From Coprinopsis marcescibilis (lineage: Eukaryota > Basidiomycota > Agaricomycetes > Agaricales > Psathyrellaceae): a DNA stretch of 64,000 bases. The notes under the pieces were generated by a model, which searched no databases, was not told where the DNA came from, and was given only the letters and a program-made list of their open reading frames with translations. This document shows positions 1 through 11,600 of this stretch, piece after piece. Position 1 is the first letter of the stretch. Every line of letters begins with the position of its first letter. The position numbers and the translations under genes were made by a program. The stretch covers positions 124,001-188,000 of the forward strand of contig ML210183.1 in NCBI GenBank assembly GCA_004369085.1. Reading direction: 5' to 3'.

Positions 1-2124
1 CGGAGCATGGAGTATTATGTGCGTATTCCATTCGGATGGATAGGACTGCTCATGATTCATTTATTCGTGAACGCAGAGATACGCTTTGGAATCGGGTGTA
101 ACAACTGTGAATTCCCAGATCGCGTCACCTACTACAGTTCTGAGGGATGGAGACCGAGTAGAGTACGTCCTCCACCCAATGTTCCTCCTGCCACGTTCTC
201 ACCGTTTCCACTAGAAACATCGTCCACAGACACGAACCGCCAGTCACAAACACCCCCGTCCGCATCTTGCATCGCGACGACGAACGCGAGTTCCTAGTCG
301 TCGACAAACCAGGCAGCATCGTTCGTTCGTTACCTTGAATTCATACTTGTATCCGTATTGATCTCACTCTGTCCTCAAACAGCCTGTCCATGCTTCAGGG
401 AGATACTTCAAAAACACGTTGATCGAAATCCTGGTCAATGACTTTGGGATTAAAAAGTGCTATCGTACGTACCGACTCTAATCTTCAGCCTATTCGCGTA
501 TTGAATTGCTTTATCCAGCCGCGAACAGACTCGACCGCCTCACATCCGGCCTGATGATCATCCCCTTGTCTCCTGCACGCGCCCGTACACTCACAGAAGA
601 GTTCACCGCAGGGACAGTCAAAAAGGAATACATTGCCCGCGTAAAGGGCAAGTTTCCCGAGTGAGTTCATGGCCTCCGTGTTCGACTGGTTGGTGAGGTC
701 TAACAAACGTCTTTGCTTGTAGGGGTCAAGTGGTATGCGAACAACCGCTTTTGACCGTAGATAGGCAGATGGGACTCAACGTTGTGCATCCCGAAGGAAA
801 GGTACACGTCTTACCTCGCCAATCCATTCAGCTTTGATCTAAACTGGTTTTTAGCCAGCTAAAACTGTCTTCACGCTCCTGCACTACGATGAAGGGACTA
901 ACAGCAGCGTAGTGAGATGTACGTATACCTCTTTCCACCGTCTGTCCATGAAAATGCTCAACCTCGCTTCTTGAATAGGTGAACCTCATACAGGCCGATG
1001 TAAGCATGACTTCCCTCCTCTTTTTGTCTACCGGAACTCTGATGCAGCTTTTACACCAAAAGCCCACCAACTCCGCGTTCATTTACAATATCTGGGCCAT
1101 CCCATCGCCAACGATCCCGTCTACTCCGAGAAACGCATCTGGGTACGTTTTACGGTTACATCCCAACTAAAAAGCATCGCTCACAGCTCTCATTTCCACT
1201 CAGGGCGAGAAACTCGGAAAGGGCGGGGTGGACACGACACCGAGCGATGAACGCCACGCACCGGCCCCTCCAGCTCACCTCCAAGCTCTTACAGACGAGC
1301 AGGGCAGCCCAGAATCGCTAGCTAAAGACACAGAGTCTTCTGCCGCAGTGATTTCAGCGGCACCCGCCCCCTCATCGGCAAACCCAGAGGCCGAATCCAT
1401 CAACAGGCCGAAACTCCTCCCTCGAGAGACGGGCGAGGATATCGGTATGGGGTCGCCTGTGCCGCTCTCAGCGGAAGCGGTCGGTGTGATTACACGGCTG
1501 AGAAACATGAAGGTATGTGACCTCCCTACACAGATCAACGTCCGTTGACGAGAAACCTACCAATTCCATGTGTAGGACGAAGATGAAGACTGGAGCCGCT
1601 GGCGGGACGTCGTATTTAGGGCGAAAGGCGCCCTGAACCCACACCATCTCTCCGTCAGCGCCCCGCCTCTGCAAAACAGGCGCAAGCGCGGAGGCAAAGC
1701 GACCTTGATCAAAGGCAATGCCAGCGCCCCCACCTCAATCCAAGAGCCCGTCGATTCAACGAGTGTAGAAGTGCCAACACCCAGCGCGAACGAAACCTCC
1801 GCATCCAGCTCGACCGCTGTCAGTCCGACCCCGTCGACAGAGGCACAGTACACGATAGAGGAAGTGGCCGAGAAGATCAACAATGCTGACCTTGACCAAC
1901 TCGTTGACGGGCCAGCGGTCTCTGGCGCGAACAAGCTTGACGACTCGGACAGCAACGGCAGTCTGTATTGCCCTGAATGCTTTTTGCCCTTGCACCCCGA
2001 TCCAAAGCCCGAGAAACTGTACATCTTCTTGCATGCGAGAAAGTATACAACAAGCTTGGGGTCGTTTGAGACTGGGATGCCTGAATGGGCTGCGGAAGGG
2101 TGGACTTGGGATCAAAGTTGTTGA
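1..2124 (+). CDS. PUS9: tRNA pseudouridine(32) synthase, RluA family (Pus9/Rib2-like), 5' truncated
   Basis: This is the 3' part of a gene that begins before the window. It isomerises uridine to pseudouridine in tRNA, probably at position 32. Exons 1-18, 77-162 and 215 onward join to give an S4-like stretch ending [18 protein letters not shown], then [14 protein letters not shown]. The catalytic loop NRLDRLTSG of RluA enzymes, with the nucleophilic Asp, lies near 525-550. Introns sit at 19-76 and 163-214, and others follow. A long Ala/Ser/Pro-rich insert (about 1230-1900) precedes a conserved C-terminal block starting [18 protein letters not shown]. The stop is at 2122-2124. The family is clear; choosing Pus9 over Pus8 or the deaminase fusion Rib2 is inference, because the N-terminus is missing. 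Confidence 0.85.
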
Positions 2125-2540
2125 GGGAGTTGCGGGGACCGTTGAGGGGGTGACGTGGTGGTTGGTGTGATCTGCTCTAAGTGCATGCGTGAAAAATATT
2201 AACATGGATGCTAGTGGTACATATGTATGCATGCGTGAGATATACACCGGGTGCTGGTGGACAGGTTGCATGGGTATTATTACTGGAATAAAAAGGAAAT
2301 GGGTCAGCCCAATGCGCGGAAATGTTTTGGTGGATACTAACCTTGATAAACTTGGACATGAATTTCCTAGAGATAGGTGTCAGAACTGGGTAGGTAGACC
2401 ATGCTCATGGAATAGACGCACTTGTGGAATTGTGTCCGCAGCAAATCGTTGATAAAATCCTGGTTCTGGTCTTTGCTATTTGCAGCTTGGTTTTTGAAGA
2501 TCAAGTCTAATAGACACCGTCAGCACGCAAAGTCTCTCCT
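2125..2540. other. Convergent intergenic region
   Basis: About 416 bases lie between the stop of the pseudouridine synthase and the stop of CWC15. They must hold both 3' UTRs. I see no ORF, repeat or RNA gene that I can support. Confidence 0.6.
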
Positions 2541-3480
2541 TTATAACTCAGAAACAAACGCACCATCATCCCACCGTTTCTTCACCTGGAAGCTTCCTGG
2601 AGCGGTGGTGTTGAGACCAGTAGGTGCTTGTCCCAGTGCAGCGGCCAAGTTCAACAACGGATTCCGCGTTGCAATGTCGGCTTCCTCCAGTGCCGCATTC
2701 GACGCTGACTTGTCCCTATCCTGGCGGTCTTTCTCCTCAGCTCGTTCGCGTTTGATTTTTTCGAGCTCACGGAGTAATTCGTTTGTCTCATCTTCGTCGT
2801 CGTCGTCATCATCATCGTCATCCTCTTCTTCATCACTGAGAAGTTGCAAGGTCAGATACACCTAACTTCACGCAGCGGGGGAAATGAATTAATAAACTCT
2901 CACCTGCCGTCCTCGTCCATTGCGTTCTCATCCTTCTCCTTCCCCTTGCTCTTCCCCTCCTCCTCACTATCACTATCATCATCTTTGTCCAGCTCCAATG
3001 CCTCCTGCAGCAGTTTCCGCCGCTTATTCTGTTCGGCGTCCACAATAGCCTCTACTGTTGGTGTAGCCGACGATGACGACGACGCAGCGATCAAGCCACT
3101 AGGAGCCGTAGCCTCGATAGGAGGAAGTAAAGCTTTCCCCTCGGCTTTGCGCTTCTTGTTCACGGCCTCGCGTTCAGCTGCTAGCAGCTCTGCGCGCAGA
3201 TCCCGTTTGCGCACTTCGTCTGTAGAAGTTTGGCCTACTTGTCTGTTTTTGGGGGTTCCCAAGGTGACGAGTTTCGCATACGAGGAAGGAAGGTTGGAAT
3301 AATAGAATCGAACGAGTAAAGCAACTAATGAGTGAGCGAATGGGTTACTCGTGCTGGTGGTACTAACCGGAATTTCAGCTTGGTATGCGAGGCCATATCT
3401 CGGACAGAGAACTGTCGAGAGCCCGCTTTCGAGTCTTTGGCCTGGGCTGGGTCCCATGTCGGTCTGTGAGCGGTAGACAT
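2541..3480 (-). CDS. CWC15: Pre-mRNA-splicing factor Cwc15
   Basis: This is a component of the Prp19/NTC-associated spliceosome, acting in the nucleus. The N-terminus starts MSTAHRPTWDPAQA and continues with SRQFSVRDMASHTKLKFR, the Cwc15 signature. After an intron come QTSTDEVRKRDLRAELLAAE, a lysine-rich stretch, an acidic stretch, and a second intron ending near 2845. The C-terminus has the family's Asp/Glu tract, then NELLRELEKIKRERAEEK, NPLLNLAAAL and the terminal VKKRWDDGAFVSEL. The start at 3478-3480 is chosen because the family begins M-[ST]-T-A-H-R-P-T. The Asp tract is encoded by a GAT/GAC microsatellite around 2795-2835, so its length may vary between strains. Confidence 0.95.
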
Positions 3481-4427
3481 TTTGGAGTATAGGAAGTGGA
3501 GGTGGAAGGAGGACCGTGTCCAAGTCAATACCGCGCTGAGCTTGGCTGTCTGCTAAGACTAAAACAATTGTTTATCTTTTAATATTGATAAATACAAATA
3601 TATTTGTATTTTACTGCACGTGAGGGAGTGAAAGTCACACTACCGCGTCGCGACGCGCCTTTCCTCCACGTTCCTGTGAGTCCCTGAATTTAAAAGAAAG
3701 TTATCGGAACAATAACAGGATATTCGATGATATGTACAGGTACAATATAGTTACAGGTATAGTAGTGTAGTCCATGATACGTAAAAAGGTGACGCCTGCG
3801 CTGTTGACTACGTGCTGAATAAAAATTGGATAAATTGTGTTGTGCAGGATAAATGAGGGTCATAACGGTGGTTCGTCAATGGACATAGCAAGTTTTTTGA
3901 AAGCAATTGGCGAGCAAGCGAGATAGCAGCAGATGCAAATGCAAGATATGATGCAGAAAACGAGAGGAGGAGGATGTGCAGGTGGGTATACCGTAAAAGG
4001 TTCACTGAGCCGATGTCTTTCTATTGTGTGTAGTCCGTTGTGCGTGTGCCAAAAACTCTTTCCGCAAATGCGCTCGTATACTTTTGTCGTCGTACCATTG
4101 TCGTTCAAACGAGTTTTCGTCTAATCGCCGAGTTTCCCGCTTTCGATGCGCCTCAGAGTGCGCTTGTGTCAATAGGTAATGAATGTGTCGGAGTCGCAGT
4201 CTGTCAAAGGATGCCTAGAGACGGATTAGACATGGGTATGGCCGAAGGTAATGGGGACATACTGCAAATTTATGCGCTAAATCCGCCATTTTAGACTGGT
4301 GTTGCTTTAGTTTCTCCAGAACGAGTGTGATTTGCGGTGGCTTTAGTCTCCGCCTTTCGATTGTTGGCCTAACGGCTAAAAGTCGTTCAAGCGTCCTAGA
4401 GCAGAAAATTCAACATCATGTACACAA
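3481..4427. other. Intergenic region upstream of CWC15
   Basis: About 950 bases lie between the CWC15 start and the stop of the next minus-strand gene. They hold the CWC15 promoter, including a perfect 14-base CG-rich palindrome at 3644-3657, and the neighbour's 3' region. Short open frames around 3808-4294 show no family match or splice structure that I trust. Confidence 0.5.
3644..3657. promoter_or_regulatory. Perfect palindrome CGCGTCGCGACGCG in CWC15 promoter
   Basis: A perfect 14-base inverted repeat centred on TCGCGA lies about 165 bases upstream of the CWC15 start codon. It is the most CG-rich spot in an otherwise AT-rich promoter, so it is a candidate site for a dimeric transcription factor. 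Function is inferred from symmetry and position only. Confidence 0.35.
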
Positions 4428-5364
4428 TCAATCCGAACTGGGCGCGCACCGTCTCAAGGAGTACAAGCGACTCCAGTATTTCTCATACCATCGCTGAGAA
4501 CGGACGTTGAACTCCTCTTCCCCAAGCTTCTTCCGGCCCACCAACGATTCCCGGACATACTGGACACTGTTGTCAATGAGCGTACATGTTTCGATGTGTT
4601 CTGTAAACGGCTCCAGCGGGGTCTGAGCGTAGAACCACTAACAAAAAGAGACCTCGATCAACACGTTGCGTCTGTGGGATCGAAGATGAACTCACAGTCT
4701 GCATGAACCGGAGTTCCTCCAGTACCATTGAAATCAGCTCCAAGTTCTCCTGCAATAATGCGATTTCCGTTGGTGTGTCTAGAACCGAGGCTTGCACGGT
4801 TGAAGTGATAGTTAAAGGGAGTGTGGTGGTATATCCAGGACCTGCCATGTTGCTCGAATTGGACGAGAGTAGCTGTAAAACTCTATCTGGGCGTGGACAT
4901 GGTGGTGGTGTGGTTGAAGGAGGCAAAGGTTCAGTGATGGGTATTCCGAAAGTGTTTCTTCTTCCGGCACTATCAGTCAAACTGGATAAGCTCGGCAGTG
5001 GTCGTGGTGTTGTCATGTCTTGGGTAGTCGTATTGTTCTTGTTGTTATCATTATCGTTGTCATTATCGTCGTTAACTTCCTCTATCCTCCCGTGCGCTAT
5101 GTAAACAAGTCGGCCATCAAATGCTCGAACCCAACCGCTCTGGACTGAATACGTTTGCAATGGGAGAGGACCGCTTTTCGGGGCTGAATAAACATCCGTG
5201 GTCTCGTGAACGTCACTCTCCCGGGCGTTCTCGTCATCAAATATCCCAAAGATGTTGGATTTCGTGTGCACGCGGCTCGATACACGTCTTAAGCCGCCAT
5301 GAGGCTCTGCGGTTGTCGAGCGTATCCGGCGGCGTGTATGTGTTGTGACGAGTGCAGGGGCCAT
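4428..5364 (-). CDS. Hypothetical protein, 292 aa, no recognised domain
   Basis: Two exons (5364-4696 and 4637-4428) are joined by a 58-base intron with GTGAGT..TTAG ends, giving 292 codons plus a stop. Without the intron the frame breaks, so splicing supports a real gene. The N-terminal half is basic (THTRRRIRSTT) and contains YSVQSGWVRAFDGRLVYIAHGR. An Asp/Asn repeat is encoded by a microsatellite near 5030-5080. The C-terminal half looks folded and helical: it has LQENLELISMVLEELRFMQTW, then RVESLVGRKKL-like and RWYEKYWSRLYSLRRC stretches. There is no signal peptide or membrane segment. I do not recognise the family. Confidence 0.6.
5029..5078. repeat. Asp/Asn-coding microsatellite
   Basis: Imperfect repeats of GTT/GTC/ATT/ATC triplets and hexamers on the plus strand encode an alternating Asp-Asn run in the minus-strand hypothetical protein. 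The unit is a multiple of three, so length changes would stay in frame. Confidence 0.7.
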
Positions 5365-6147
5365 GCGTAGGCTTGCGTAGGAGCCTATCGGGTCGTCGTC
5401 TGTCGTCTCGATGGAGTTTCCGCGGAATCAGTGGCCAGCAACGCAGTTGCCTCGAGGCAAACAGTCAGGGAATTGCGGGCTGATGGGGAAGTGGATAGGA
5501 TGAGAAAAGGAAAAGGATTCAGCCAGCATCTACTCGACGAGGAAGATGGTGGTCTGAATAAAAGAGCCCTCCGTTGTTCGCCTACAGTCCGCTCGCTGTT
5601 GCTACCGATGCGGCGGGCATGACACAAGGCACAGGGACCAACACGAACAATATCTGTACGGCAGCGCTGATTCAGAGTGGCACACAAAAGTAGTTGGTCC
5701 CAGGGTTACTTCTTCTCTCTTGTTCTTCGCTGGATACGGTAGAATTGCTTGACGTCACAGTCGCCTTCTCGCATGGTTTCAAAGCTAATTTCAGCTTTAT
5801 TGAAACGTTATTCATGTCGGAGGATACTGCAAGGTCTTCTACAGCTTCCGAAGATCTTAGGCTTTAGCCATTCGTCCCGAACCCGGTGTGATGAGACTGT
5901 TGCCATCATTCAACAGCACCAAGGGCGCTTCAGCCTGGAATTAAAAAACTGGCATGTGTCCTTGAAAAATCAACACCAACATATATTCGACCCTGCAAAT
6001 CGGAGCCCACTTAACAAAAGAAGTAGAGCAAACTTCGGTATGCATATCAGACAAAGGAACGGAAAGATCCATCCAGAGTGTGGTATCAAGTGTTCGCAAA
6101 TAGGCGACGAAAAAGCACAAAGGAAGAAACGGATAATGGTACCGTCC
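5365..6147. other. Intergenic region between two minus-strand genes
   Basis: About 780 bases hold the promoter of the hypothetical gene and the 3' UTR of the F-BAR gene. Open frames on both strands (for example 5385-5687 minus and 5749-6213 plus) show no domain or conserved motif, and the plus-strand one runs into the F-BAR coding end. I do not call them genes. Confidence 0.5.
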
Positions 6148-7960
6148 TCAGAAGAGACAGACAAAGTTGCTCGGGAACACATTCCGGCCCAACACCCTCC
6201 TATTCTCATCTAACAGTTCACCACTCCACCATCCATCATCCGGCGTTGCAGTAACCGCGATCACATCGCCAGACTGGAAGTCGAATTCTTCATCAATAGT
6301 TGCCGTGTAATCGTAGAGAGCTTTCACTGTAGAAGGCAGATAAATTAGAATTAGCACCAAGAATCGAGAGGACAAACGATATCATCGGAGTGTGCAAGGC
6401 TTTACGTACCATAGAACAGAATCTTATTGGCACTTTCGGTGTCATTGACCTCCCGCGTGGGTAGCGGAGGCGGAGGACTTTGCGACCGAGGGACTGCACC
6501 AGGTGGAAGGACTGGTAAAGGTTGGGAAACCCTGTGGTTAAGCTTAGGAGCAGGTCCAGGGGAGGGAGTTGCAGGGGGAGGAATAGACGGGGGACTTGTT
6601 GGTGGGGATGTAGGACGGTAAGCGGAAGGGCCTGCCCCGTTTGTGCCTGGGTTATTACCAGAAACGCTGCGAGTTCTTGGGTTGGCAGGGCTGGCTGTTG
6701 TCGCGGCTGCTGGTGTACCGTTGGGATACGCGGTGGAGGATAGCCCATGGCTGGGAGGCGTCTGAGGGTCGTTATCTGGATAGGCAGCCGGTGGCCGAGT
6801 TGAGATGCGGACGAATTGTGCGGTGCGGACTTTGTTTGGTGGCGCCTGAACTGGGTTACCCCCACCGGAGTATGGCGTAAATTCGCCAGGTTGAGAGATA
6901 GAGTTTCCTGTCCCGTATTCGTTTACAAAGTTCTCTACATCCAACTGCGGGTCCAGCTGATCCAACGCAGTGCGGATGTTCTCGCAAGACTGTTGTGGAT
7001 GTCAGAAAGAACAATGTGGGCACACAGTTGAGCACACTCACAGCGTCGTCAGCAACACAGACAGTGGAGATATCGTTCGCATAGGCCCAAAGCACGTCCT
7101 TTAAGAAATCCAACCGTTCTTCCTCCATGTCCTGACAAGAATCGCAGAAGTTCTTCCATTCTGCTTCCCACTCTGGGAGTAGATCCAACAATGTCTTTGT
7201 AAAGTTGGCCAAGTCTTTCTCGTTTGCTTGAACCGTTTGTCGCGACCGTTGTAGTTTCATGCTGATCCTATCCAAATCCTTTCCGGTCATGTAGCTCGCC
7301 TGCTGAGAGTAAGAGTTGATCCTGACGCAGTCTGCATCGTACTTTTCCTTCGCCTTGGTAACATACGCTTCCTGAGTTTGTTTCGCCTTGAATTTCTTCT
7401 CAACCGCCGATTGTTGAATCCGTCTGTGGTTCACTTGTTTGGTGTGGAACTCGGATGTCGGCTTTTCAAGTTCATCGCGGATCTGCCTTGCCAGTTCGAG
7501 ATGTGTCTCTGCTTGCTTTTCCGTTTCCAGTCGCAGAGTGTCAAAACACGATCGCAGTTCACTGAAGGGGGTGGTCAGCGGTCAAGCGCTAGGGAATACA
7601 CAGCGCACTCACCCTATCTCATCGCCGCCAATAGGGGCCTTCGCTAGCTTGGCTAGCTTCAAAGCATATTCCTCCTCTATGAGAGATCTATGAACAGCAT
7701 CAACGCGAATAAGTATCATGCGCCCGGAGAATCTTCACTTTAGAAGCTTACCTTTCGTTCCAGAAGTTCACGAGCTCATCTGTCGTTTTCGATGCACCAC
7801 GCATTCTTGCGAATAGAATGTTCGGACCATCGTCTCCCGCCCCCCAAAATGAGTTGCAATAGTCTCTGGATTGGCTTCCGTGGAAGGGATCCCCGTCTCC
7901 AGAGCGCGCAGGGGCATATCTAGAAAGTGATGAGGCTGGGTTCTGTGCTCGAGTGGCCAT
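6148..7960 (-). CDS. F-BAR and SH3 domain protein (Imp2/Cdc15/Hof1-type)
   Basis: This is a membrane-bending scaffold of the Cdc15/Imp2/Hof1 family, which in other fungi acts at the cytokinetic ring. The N-terminal F-BAR domain begins near residue 20 (DYCNSFWG, then FWNERK and an EEEYALKLAKLAK helix). It continues through LRLETEKQAETHLELARQI and the helical stretch ending in LLPEWEAEWKNFCDSCQDME. A Pro/Ser-rich linker (about 6420-6960) follows. A single SH3 domain ends the protein (VKALYDYTATIDEEF, GWWSGEL, NVFPSNFVCLF). The start at 7960 gives a short leader before F-BAR. Introns fall near 7690-7750, 7565-7612, 6985-7040 and 6330-6410. One SH3 domain argues against Bzz1, which has two. Confidence 0.88.
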
Positions 7961-8670
7961 GGTAACGGCAGCTCGTTATTTAGTCTTCAAGCTTGCGAAG
8001 GAAAGCCCAAGACAGCTATGCAGTTGGCGGTCGAGCGCTGATTTCGAGGTCGATCGGGTGGATTGGAATGAAGTACGAGTATGATGTGAGGTAGAGACCA
8101 GTGCTTGCCTGTTAATGGTCACCTCGGCGGTGGGTCAGGATCAGGAATCAATTAGCTAACCGCATTGTAACATACTTTATCTTGATGCATCAAATCTTAT
8201 GCTGTGCAAAAACAGGTGTAATGCCTTCCAGATTTTTTGTGAAACGTGGTGACTGGCATACGACATGGAAATCACGGTTTTCAGCTGCATCTCACTGGCT
8301 AGAATCTCCAGGCCATCATGACTCTGTGGAAACCATTGCAGGATGCCAACTGAGCGTTTGACAGAGCTGATGTTACGAGCTGGGTTGTTCGCGCGTCCGG
8401 GGACTCCGGCCGCAGCGTCACCAACAAACCAATCAAACAAAACGGCCAGGAAGATGGGGATGATCTGCAGTTCGGGACATCTCATAAAAAGATGAAGGGG
8501 GTCTTGCTCAGCAATTCTCTTTATTCAGACCAAAAGTCAGTGATCAATTCTTCAAAACCTAGCGCTGCAAAGTTGCAACAACCCCGACCACACTGCCCGC
8601 ACTGAACCTCGCCCAGTCTCCGAACCCATACCGGAGAAAAAAGCAGGCGTAATCATTTCCATTTCTACGT
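7961..8670. other. Intergenic region: F-BAR promoter and ELP1 3' region
   Basis: About 710 bases. A minus-strand open frame at 8177-8485 starts with a hydrophobic stretch but has no recognisable domain. It lies just downstream of the ELP1 stop and could be part of its 3' UTR. I see nothing else. Confidence 0.5.
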
Positions 8671-11600
8671 TCAGATCTCGTACAGATCAATCCTCCATTT
8701 ATCGTTTCGGAGTGTATCAGGTTTTGGGACCCTGTCGATTGGGTTGATCTGCCGATTCTTCTCCGCTTCAGCCATTCTTGCAGCCCATGAGTCTGGAAGC
8801 GGCCCATCTTCATCCTCTACCAGTGGCTTGGCCCATATTTCTTCAAGAGCCTCCTTGAGTTCGGTTTCGAATTGGGCGACTTCCTGCTGCAACTCCAGGC
8901 CTTCCTGCCTGTACTCGTCTGAGAACCGGAAGAGATGGGGCAGGAGCCGACGGGCGTCGTCTGACATTGCACAAAAGTTAGAGCGGAATTCGAGAGACCG
9001 AGAGTGATACACCGCATACCTCGGCTGGAAGCGAAGCGAGCGGCCAACTTCGTCAATGACTTGAGAATATACTCTTCCTCGTCCACCGTTCCTTTTCTTC
9101 CGGAGCTCACTTTGCGCTCGGCTTTCCGTTTAGACCGTGAACTACGTCTGTTGAATTTAAACCATTCAGTTCGTATGTTTATCAGGAATAAATTTCTATA
9201 CCCACTTGGAAACCCTTGATGCCGTTGACGGAGCAATCGTATACCGGGTGAATGCCGTAGGAGCCATCGAAACATCAGTCATTACATCAATATTCTGAAG
9301 AGTCACATCTTCTGTCCCATAAAATGCATCTAGGAGTTAAAGCATTAGTCTTGGAAGATATCCTCCTTTATCGGCAATGAAGTCATACCAGGCTCTTCGA
9401 CCTTTTTAATCCGAAGCTCTCTAATCCTCTCCCTTTGCTTACGCAGCTGCTCTTTCATTTCACCAAGGTCATCAGAAATCTGGGCACGGCTTTCAAGTGA
9501 CATTGGGCGGACCACGCCCTCTACCAACTCCGGATGCTTGTAAAAGTTTGACTGCGGAATCAACGGCGTTAGCAAATAGTGTAAATATAAGGTGGAATTC
9601 ACATACAACGCGGCGTGCCTCAGAGAAATCATTGCCTTGACACAAGTATGAAACTGCTTCCTTGATGTCTTGACCGTAATCCAACAATACTCGTCCGGCT
9701 TCTAAATATCGCTTCTTAGAAGATAGATCCTCTGAAGACAGTTAGATGGCTTCAATGACAAAAGCGGGGTCTGTCAGAGCTCACCGGCGACACGATAGGC
9801 CATTGTTTCTAAGTCTTCCTTTTTCGACCCGATCTCCAGAGCAAGGTCGAACAGCTCTTGCCACTGCAAATTCTTTTCGTAAGCGACCATAGCTTTCTCC
9901 GGTTTCTTGGCTTCAATGAACGCTATAGGTGGTCAGGTCAGTAAACAAGTCTTTAGCGTAGTGCGGCTTCACTGACCGGCTGCAGACTGGGGTAACTCCC
10001 TCCTTTCGTAGAGCCAATCCCCATAAAGGTCTAACACGTCCTGCGAAAAGCTGTGAGAATCATTTCAGAGATTGGGTCGATGAAATGCGCCATTACATTG
10101 TACTTGTCGGTGCCCCTCCAGATTTTGAGTGCAGGTTCGTATAAGCTATATCGCTCAATATACTTGAAAGCCTCTTCAAACCGCTCCGGACCAGCGAGAC
10201 TCAAGTTCTTCAGCGCGCTCTCATAACGCTTGAGATGATCGTCGATCCTGAACCGTTGATAGTACTTGTCCAAAGAACGAAGCTCTCGCAAGAATGGTAA
10301 GTATTCACGGGGATCCTGTTAAAATATCAGTGACTGTATGGGAAGCTAAAGGCGAATATAAACCCTTACCTTCTGAGCATGCTGAGCGATCATCAAAACG
10401 AGAGAGAAGTCATACATTCCAAGAGCGATGTCAAACAGTTTCTCCGCATCCACGAGGAAGATAACATATTTCACAGCTTCCTCAACCACAGTGGAGTCCG
10501 TTTCTAGGGGTTTAGGTTAGACAAGCCTGTATGAGATGACATTGGTACATTGCACACCTCGAAGTCGATGCAATTCTGCAAGTGCAGATTCATAATCCGG
10601 GGGGGATTTTACCACATGCGCGGTCAAGATTGTATTAATATATCTCTTCAGATCGCGGGATTCGAGCTCTACTCTGAGCGCGTCACAGATCTTGGTCACA
10701 GTTTCGGCAGACTGAGGACCACGACTAGAAGATTGGACATGAATATTAAAGTATGAGAGAATGTACAAGGGAACGTACCCGATCATTGTCAAGAAAAGAT
10801 TCAGGTAATCTACCTCAGGAATCTGCTCAACAAAGTGAGGGATACCGCGCAAAAAGGCCTCTTGGTCGTGGTCGACCAATTCGTTGAAATCGATTCTGTG
10901 TTTTCGACAGGCCATGAACGCCTTCCTGTATTCGCCTCTACACGCGAAAGTTTCAGCGGTCAAGTCAAAGAAAACGATGGCACCACATACGCATCTAGAT
11001 CCTGCTTAGCGACTTGCATAACAAGCGGCCTTGGATTAACGGTCTCCAGGTTTCCTCTCGGCATTTGGAGAACGAGGCTCATCGTGCTCGGGACAGCAAC
11101 GACAATACGAGAGCCACGCTCTAGTTTGCGTACAACCCATTTGTCTGGAACATCTTTCAGTGGCCCCTCGTTGCCTGCTGCAAGCAGAGACGCGATCTCT
11201 TCAACGGGGGCATACTTGGACTCGTGGGCCGTCGTTGCGAAAATTACAAAACCAGATGCGACGGTGAATGAATTGGTGTTTGAGGCGAGAATGCTCCACG
11301 AGTCGGGGCCGGACGATACGTAGAGTTTTCCGCTCTTGCCGAGTCCGACGAAAAGCGACCGCTTTTCGTCAGATCCTTTCAACTGGGCACTGGCCACCTG
11401 CATATGTGCGCAAAATTCCGGGAACTGCCCAACATTCTCAGTAGGAGTTCCCTCGTGGTCATCTAAGTCCATTGATCAGTTCCACCGGGAGTTCCAACGA
11501 GAATATGAGCATACGTCTGATGACCCTGCCTTCCGGAGTTTGGTAAAGCGGTGGCCACACGGAATCCACTATCCTGCAATTCTTCGAAGGTAGCGTAATG

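Noticed and set aside
5749..6213. 154-codon plus-strand frame as a gene
   Set aside because: It overlaps the SH3 coding end of the F-BAR gene on the other strand, has no domain and no conserved motif.
8177..8485. 102-codon minus-strand frame after ELP1
   Set aside because: ELP1 already has its family-typical end (WRIDLYEI). The frame lacks any recognisable sequence and could be 3' UTR.
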